Below are positions 39,601 through 48,600 of a stretch of DNA of 64,000 nucleotides, piece after piece (within the stretch, counting starts at the first letter, position 1; each line of letters starts with the position of its first letter). The stretch is from positions 48,858,820 to 48,922,819 of the forward strand of contig OY754471.1 in assembly GCA_963575645.1 (NCBI GenBank). Direction: 5' to 3'. The translations under genes were made by a program, and so were the position numbers. This DNA is from Xanthostigma xanthostigma. Taxonomy: Eukaryota; Arthropoda; Insecta; Raphidioptera; Raphidiidae. The notes beneath the pieces are model-generated. The model had not been told where the DNA came from, searched no databases, and worked only from the letters and a program-made list of their open reading frames with translations.

Positions 39601-42600
39601 CTGTTTGTGACTAACTTCCGAACCTTTTAGATCCGTGGCGCGTACTATACCCTCGATCGGAAGTCTAAACTTTGCGGAATTTTTGATTTTTTCAGATGTT
39701 TGCTGTACACGAAACTCTTCGTGGTAATGGGCCTGTGTTGGATATTTGAACCGCTCTCTTATTACGTTCTGGAAGGACAAGAATCGTCTCTTTTCTGGTA
39801 AGATGCGTTCTTAATTATAGCTACTTATTTGCATTCACAGTGTCCTAAGTATCCGGCAAGTCCTGTACTCTTTCGTAGTAAAATATATATTTGTCTGCTA
39901 AAAAAACAATCCTTCAAACTCCGTGTAGCAAAATCCTTGCTCCATTCATCTCAATTCCAGACTCTATATATACAGGGTGTTCCACAACATGACTTCCATA
40001 GCCTGGGACTGTGTTGCTGGAGTGATTTCAAGTCAAAAATGCCTAATGAACATAATACCCGAAACGCTATCCTAATTGAGCTAGAAGCATTTGAAATTTA
40101 AGATAAGTAGTAGTAGTTCTTCCCTACTAATTTAAAAACCATTTAAAAAGAAATCGCTTTATTGAATTAGTTGCTCAAAATGTCCACCCAGTTGCTGTAT
40201 ACATAGTCTAGATCTTCTTAGAATTGAAGTGGTAGCTCTGCGAAGAGTCTCATAGGATCAGCACGAATAAATACTAATGGTGATTCGCAGCCACCTGGTC
40301 TTTTTAATAATAACAAAACCAACAGCCGAACCTCATACCTGCATTAGTGGGCTTACTTATTTAAAATTTCAAATGCTTCTAGCTCAGTTAGGATAGCGTT
40401 CCGGGTATATGTTCATTAGACATTTTTGACTTGAAATCACCCCAGCAACACAGTCCCAGGCTATGGCAGTCATGTCGTGGGACACCCTGTATAAAGATTC
40501 GATCTACACTATAGCATATAATTAATCGTGTCGCAGGACAATCACCGACTACGTGAATCTTCTGCAAGGCGTCATCATATTCATCCTGTTGGTGCTGAGC
40601 AGAAAACGTGCGTTGCGCGGCCTTGCGCGGAGCAATATCTGCGGTTTTAGATGCGCGCCCGCTTATTGCGCAACGCAAGCCGACGACGAATGCGACGAAA
40701 TAATCGACGATGAAGCGGGACTGGCCCAAACCACAATGCCCCCCGTCACCGTCGAGCCGAAATGAACGCAATCTCTGTTGAAGAAATTTGGAAACAATCG
40801 TTCTCAAATATGGGAGGAAAAATGCTTTTTTTTGAAAGATCAAAAGAAAATAATGAATATCTCAAGACTGTGATTTTTAATATTTAATATTTCTGTTCTA
40901 TTTAATAAACGGGTCGAATTATTAAAATATTAAAGTGATAAACATATTATGTTAATTGATTTAGTATAGATACATCTATATATGTTTATTTTTGTAATTT
41001 CCTCGCGTAGAATAATATCTAATTACCTTTTAGCGTAAATTTTAACGTACATAATTAATATTATTTTTTTATACAGTTCGTTAATTATACATCGCGGGCA
41101 TTAATAAAACTATATGTCTTTTGCATTTACCTATATCTACAGGAAAGATATTTTGATCGAAGGCAGCGATTTTGTTGACACTGCCGATTGGTGTTTATAA
41201 TATCTTTACATATAATAAATAATAGCAATTTACTTTAATTACGCTGATTCAATTTTTATACCATTAATTATTACATTAATCCTTTTAAAATGTAGTCGTA
41301 TTCAGCAGCTTGAGGTAATCCGCTGTTGGATCACTCGATTGCAGCAAAATTTCGCTGTACTAAACGCGGGTATCGAGTTGAAATTTGGCACACTTACTTA
41401 ACCCGTGTATAATTCAATTGTCAGAACAAAAACAATATTTTCCAGTGGGTGCAAAGTTGTGCAAAAAATCATTATATTAGGTCGTGTGGGGTATCATTTG
41501 AAAGGGCTTTTATTAAGGACCTCAATTTTTTTCTTGAAAACACCTCTCTATTTCTAAAACTAGTGCGTACAGTTATAATATCGAAAAAAACCGGCGGTGT
41601 TAAATGTGTAACACTGGTACAGTGCTTTTCCAACATTTGTAATTTTCGAAATTCAAAGGCAAGATTGACGGTACGGAACTCTCAGCGCGCGAGTATTACT
41701 CGCACCTGCTCAGCTTTTCCGGTTATTTTAACCATCATGTGTGTTTTTACATCTTATTTTAACGTATCATTATATAGACATAAATATTTAAAGTTTATTT
41801 TTGGAATCAAAATATAAACATTTACGTAACTTTACAAACACTGCGTTTGTTGAACAGATGAGCCCGTTTCGAAAGTCTTTAAGCCGCAATCTTTTATCTC
41901 GTTCATTTATTAATATTTATTAATATCAACCATGATCAAAAATACTTTATGATCGCGGAAGTGGGATCCACATCATTTTGATCATTTTACAAATAAACGG
42001 TAAATCCATGGGAAAAGATAACAAATACACTTTTCAATCGACTTAGTATAGAGAGAGAAAGAGAGATAAAAAGAGGAGAATTTACAGGTAAGTTCAGTAG
42101 CGTACATTCCACAGGAAATATGGTTTAACAAGAAACAGGTAAAATAATAATTAATAATGATCCGGTTCATGCAAATTATTTACGCATTCCTGCGGTTAAG
42201 TAACTACTACAGCATTAATTCCATTTACGTCATCAGCAAAAACACATTCAACCGATTTCTGACAGCCGTTTAATTCTTTACGAGTAAATGACGTGCCAAC
42301 TTTCACATTTCTGTGTTATCCATTCAAGTACCTAAACACACACTTATGAATCATGTAACGTAGATTAAAAAAAAACACTCGAATTTCGAGAGCGTGTCCA
42401 ATAATATACTGGGAATCACATATCGGCGTCTGATCGAGCATTCGAGTCTCTCGCAGCTGGAAATCACGCGATCTACGGGTCATGAAATTCGATAACACCG
42501 TTCTAGACACGCCACTGTAAATAAACCCCTTTTGTAAACTCAGCCCCTGTTCAAATGAACTTTAGCGCGTGGGGGGGCTTCGTTTTACAGATTATGTAGG

Positions 42601-45600
42601 TTAGAATTTACTGAACGTAGCGCCGTAACGATCATTTTACAATTTCTTGTAAAAAGACATAAATTTACGCGTGGAGATCGAGTTTCGCTGCATATCAAAA
42701 CGCAATAAAAAAAAAACACTATCGTATGATTAATTATTTTCTCTATAATAACACTGCTTTATTACGTTATTGTGATGACAAAGACAATACTGTTAAAACC
42801 GGAAGTTGATAAATGCAACTCTGAATCAAGATGAGGAATAGATGAGTAATGCACGCACCTATACGGATTAGTTAAACGTCGATGTAGTCAATACTATGCC
42901 CATTAATTATGCAAATTTATGTGCGTATGACTTTTTACCTAAACCGAATAACATTCCAATCTAAGTGAATAAGTCTATTGTGATGCGCAGATTTGTTGGT
43001 GACTAATAAGTAATAAAAAGTGAATCGTTTGCATTATTAGCAAATGTACAAAGCGTTTTTTATATAATCAGTTATGAAACGGTGTGTTATATAATCGATT
43101 TTACATATTATTTATGTAATATGGTTACGGGTCATTATAGGTTATATAATAGGGTTATATTTTCTCGAGATATTATTATGAAATGTGTATGGGTTTAAAT
43201 AATGGTGTGTTCTAAAAAATTAACGAATAAAATGATTTTGTTGGAAGTTTATAGAAAACAGATGATGCTAAAATGGCTTAAAACTTTTAAACAGGCGTTT
43301 TAAATTGCATGTTTGGTTAAAGTGACTTGAAACCAAGTACAAAAATATTAGAAAAAAACGAATAAATCAAGTGAAACATGCACAGTAATATAATCGAGTC
43401 GAAAATGTTAAAAAATTTCGTCGCGACCTTGATCATATCTGCCGTGGCAGTGTGTGACGCAAGCGCACAACAGACTGCCGCCGAGTCAAAGTTTAAAAAT
43501 TTGGTTCCGGACGTTCCCGTCAATAAATGTTGCGAGTCGAACGAAGTTTTGGTCGGATCTCGATGCGCGCACGTGAACGAAATCGGAACTAACGAGTGGA
43601 AGCCCGTCTTCACCGATCCGAAAACATGGAAAGACAACATTCAAATCAATTATAAGTTGGTCATTGGACTGCCCGATTGCGGTACGACCCAACAGTGGTC
43701 GGTGTACCATTACGACACGTCGTTCGACAAGTTAATATTGTTGCCGACGGGCGTATTGAGACACTACATCCATCACAACACGCCGGACGACGTAGACGCC
43801 GAACCGGTCGAAGGCCAAGAGCAGAGATATTACGATTATAAATCCGGGCAATATTGCATAGACAAGGTTCGATTAAGAAAATATTCGCGATGCGATTCAT
43901 CGAAGCGTTGTCGAAATTCGATAGATAAACGATAGGCGTTTGACAAAAACAAACCGATCTCAATTATTTATCGCATCGAGGTACCTCGATATTGAGACAA
44001 CGCTCCGTTAGAACCCGGCATCGGTACGACAATAATAGTATATTGTGCGACTAGTGAGAGAAGGAGAAGATTCCATGAGCGTGAAATTTGCCGCACTCGC
44101 TACGCTCGTGCGGTAACACGCGAGTGGAATATTCTCCTTCGATCAATGGTCGCACATAATATTTTATTCAACTAGCACGAGTAATATGTAATCGGGGCCC
44201 TGATAAAAGAGGGAAAAATAATAAATCACTTCATTGATTGACGTACCCATCGCCCTCGATGCGCACAAGATGGCCCTGACTTTCACTGAATTGCGATGCT
44301 GTTTTCATATATACAATACCGCCTACCTGGTCCAGAAGCTGTGCAGTTTTTTTTCATTATTTAACGCCTTGGGCTTGCTACTGCGTTCCTATTGGTCCAG
44401 AAAATTCATTATCTCACAGTACGGCTCATTATTAGCACTCTACGCGTCAACATGAAGTAATTTATTATTTCTCCCGAATTTAGCAGGGCCCCGAAATTAC
44501 ATATTACTCACGCGTGTTGAATAAACACAATTATTAAATCTCGTTCGTTTCTATTTTAGAGATTCGATGAAAACGGCACGCGGATTTCGAGGTACGCGAT
44601 AATCTGCACGCCCGAAATTGAAACCGACTGGACCGATACTGATTTCCTTATCCGTAAAATAATCGATCCCATATGCCACGCCGTAGCTATGGTGTGTTAT
44701 TTAACGATAGCGATAATTTATTTCGTTATACCGACCCTTCGAGATTTGGTCGGGAACATAGTTACGACTATTTCGCTATGTCTGATTACGAGTTCGGCTG
44801 CCGATATGGTTAAAATTTTTACGGAATTTAGTAGCCACGTCAGCTTTTTAGTTGCCGGTAAGTAAAATGTTCTCGGCCGTTATAAAATGGAACTATTAAC
44901 TGCGTTGCGTTATTTTCAGTAAAATAAGTTCATAATTGTTTCTAGATGTTTTTATGTACGTGAGTTTGTTGGGAGCATTTTTCTGGTTGAACAGCATGGG
45001 TTACTACATCTGGAGACAATTTAAGTAAGTAGCATTGATATAAATTTGAATTGGATTTTTGTAATTTGATTTTAACATTTTTTCTTGCTATCTTTTTTAA
45101 ATTTTTAAGGACTCACGAATTTAAGTAAGTCGAATACACATTTTTTTATCAATTGTTTTCGTAGATTGATTTTTGATAATTTTTAATAGCAATTTTTTTT
45201 TTTTCGAATAGCATTTCGAGTGGAATTTTTAAAGTAGAACGCTTAATAATATTTCTAAATGGTGTGATAGATAAAAATTTACGCTTTGAAATAGCGCCCC
45301 TAGAAGATTTTTAGGATTCCCCACATTTACTAACAAAGTAATAATTTTTAGATCACGGCATGTTTGTTTACGAGTAACCGACGGCCGCAAATATTGTTAT
45401 TATTCATTTTATGCATGGGGTTCTACTTTAACGCTAGGATCGGTTGCACTTTTCGCTCATTTTATGCTCGATGTACCCAATAAGAGCCCGTCGTCGTTTT
45501 TGTACGATCAGGAAACGATCGGTAAGTAGCGCCATTCGTATTTACTTTTTAGAACACTTGAAGGGATGGCGCGAATAGAGTTTATAATCGTTATTTAATT

Positions 45601-48600
45601 ACAGAGTTTATTATTATTGTTTGTTCCGGAACAATCGGGGCAAAAATAGCTTGACTGTTGGTTTTCTCAGCCGATTTCTGTAACCTTGAACGAGCGCTCG
45701 TCAATCACGGCAAATTGTCAGAACTTGCAGGTCTGCATGCTAAGAACATGGCGGTTGCTTGCGCAGCATATATGCGCGGGTTAGGCTTTACATTCCAAAC
45801 TGATTTCGTTGACATTTAAGTCATTAGACCATTTTTACACTGACAAACCCGGGACACGTGTACTCGAAATTGTACTAACTAGCGTGACCTGTGCGAATTA
45901 TTCGCACTAAATAAGTATAATAATTATCACTTTACAAAATTATTTTTTAAATATCATTGCAGGTATTCACTTCGTTTCTAATTTTGCACACTGCTTATAA
46001 CGTTCTTCTTTTTGTTGTAAAAGAAATATTTTACTAAAACTGTTATATAGAGGCGCAAGTTGTTCAGCGTTGCCCGTCAGATGGCAGTATGCAGTATTTA
46101 CAATATGAAGGTCAGATGACAGATCGAAGTGTTAACGTTACGCCGTCAGATGGCAGACGTTGTTCAGAGTTTAATTAATTTACAAAAACAATAGCAATAA
46201 TAAATTTTTTAGTTGTCGATGTCAGTAGAGCAAGCAATTATCTGTAAAATGATATATAATTTATGTGGAGAAATTGTGTGGTTTTTTCTAAAAAGGGAGG
46301 CAAACATCTTAAACCTTAGCGTATTAATATATATGATACTGCTGTCTGATTTTTATTTTAAATTCGGGTCGGTAGTTATTGTTTTCAATACAGAAACATT
46401 TTGTTTTCTAGGTTGGTTAGGCATAGCTGTGTTTTTCACGCCGGTTGCCATTACAATACTAGTAAACATTCTATTCTATACGACGACTATTCAGATAATC
46501 AGTCGGATGCACACTTACGGAAGGATTCACGACAAACTAAAAAACAGGTACGCTCAAATATTGAACGAAATATATATTTCGTTAACACTAATCGCAACGT
46601 TTTTTTTTTTTAGTTTCCGTATGTTTCTAATGTTGTTTGTAATAATGTCGGTCACTTGGCTGTTCTTGTTATTATCTTGGCTGCAGTTTGACGAATCGTT
46701 TTACATTTACGTATTCGTAAATTCACTGCAAGCGCCTCTGATTCTCTTCATTTGCGTGTTCGATCAGAAACACGTTTTTACATTGGTTCGAAAATCGTGC
46801 TGCTACAACAATTGCCTGTGCCCATGCTGTAGGCCCGAACCCGAATGCGATTGGGGCGACGAGATGCAGGCGATGAACACGGGAATTTATTGAACTGTTT
46901 TCGAATAGACTAATATTTCATCGGAAATATTAGATCCGAGTTATTTCCAGTTAATAAATTTTAATATATAAAATAATAGTTTTTAGCGGCGTCGGTAGGA
47001 CCGGTTTACATTGTTATACATCCCTTTGTTGGGCAGTACAAGATTATTTAAATCTAACCTAAAATGTTCATTTAAATTTTAAACCTATAAATCAGTACTT
47101 ACTGGCACAACGCATGAATAAAGCCAACTTTCTGAATTTTATAAATATTAGTTAAAATTAGAACTGTGATTGTTAGTGAAAATCTCTTGTAGGCTCTTTA
47201 GATATAAAAAAATGTTCTGTGATGCACTTTAATTCATAGAAGCAGCTATTTTTAAAATTTGGTAAAGTAAAAAATCAACTAATTCCTGCCTTTTAAATTC
47301 TAATTAGTATTTAAGATGTCTTCCTAGCGGTTAAAAGTTTTCCATATTTTTTTTTTATCACGTTCGATTGTTGAGAATGCATGAATTATGTCATATCGGC
47401 TCTTGCCATATTTTACACTAAGCACCGAAGTTACTGTTAAAATGTTCTTGTCTCTTTTTCATAAACAAGCACTTGCCTATAATTGTGCCTTATTTTTTGT
47501 AAAACCTTGTACTTAACAAAATAAACTCTTTTGCCAAAAATGTATCGGTACGTTTTATTTAACGCAAAGTAGAACCAATGCTCGGGTTCATCGGCGCAGT
47601 CTCTGCCACAACAAAAATATAGACTACTCGGTAATTCGCGTACCTAGCGGATGATAAGATCGACGAATCTTTGGCGCACGTACATATTATGAGCAAAAAC
47701 GATTCGACAAAAAAAAAGACAAATGTTCACTGACCTGACTGAAAAGATGTCCTTCTGGTTTACGGGTCAGCGGAGCCAGTTGACAGCGTACCACGAGATG
47801 GCAGTCGTCTAAAACAGTATTGAAGAACCTTCTTGTCGGCAATAGGGCTTCCAAGTCGATCACTAATTCTAGAAAACGTTCGCAGTACCGAACCTGTAAA
47901 AATAAAAATTCGTTATCGATACCGAAATCCTTACGAAACGATTTAATCTAAAAAATGTGTTTACTTTGTCTTCTGAAACGTCGCCTTCTTCCGGTATTGA
48001 TTCCAAAATCCTTACAAAGCGCAACATTAAATTGTGAAGAAAGTTCCTTTCCCACGTTAATCTTTCTAATTGTTCCGGTTTATCTTTTTTCTGGATGAGT
48101 CGCCAATACTTGCGCCATTTTGGATACAAACGAAATTCCTGGTCTCTTCTAGCAGGCTGTAGCGATGCCCACATCGATAACGATGTCAATCTCTTAATCT
48201 GATCTCGACAGAGTGCTACTTCCATGCTGTTGAAACAATGATTCAGAAACACGAGTAGAGCCGTTTGCTCTTTTATAGATATTTCAGGACCTTCTATCAA
48301 ACAGGATCTTAATACCTGCTGGAAAAAGTCTCCAAAATGTTCGCTTTGTTTCATGAAAGCCTGCCACGCTTGAACTCTTTCTCGAAACTTTTCGTTCAAC
48401 ATAACGACTATAGACATCATGTGAGCATGCGAGGCGCCCTGTTTGTAGTTGGGCCACAAAAAATTCTCCAAATACTGACTGAATTCGAGCACCATTATTC
48501 GACGTATTGAAAAACTACAACAGAAATATCCCAAAATACTTAGACTATGAATCCTTTTAACAAAGTACGTTGTTTCTGATATAATTGGAGTTATAAGCCG

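Noticed and set aside
40388-40843. 151-codon minus-strand frame
   Set aside because: It spans the MITE end and the antisense of the last exon of receptor A.
41449-41817. 122-codon frame between the receptors
   Set aside because: Non-ATG start, no recognisable motif, and satellite-like GTATCATTTGAAAGG inside; probably repeat DNA.
43867-43935. Continuation of receptor B exon 1 to the stop at 43935
   Set aside because: The GAC AAG|GTTCGA donor joins in phase to [10 protein letters not shown] and the transmembrane exons, giving a full receptor; the unspliced tail has no family similarity.
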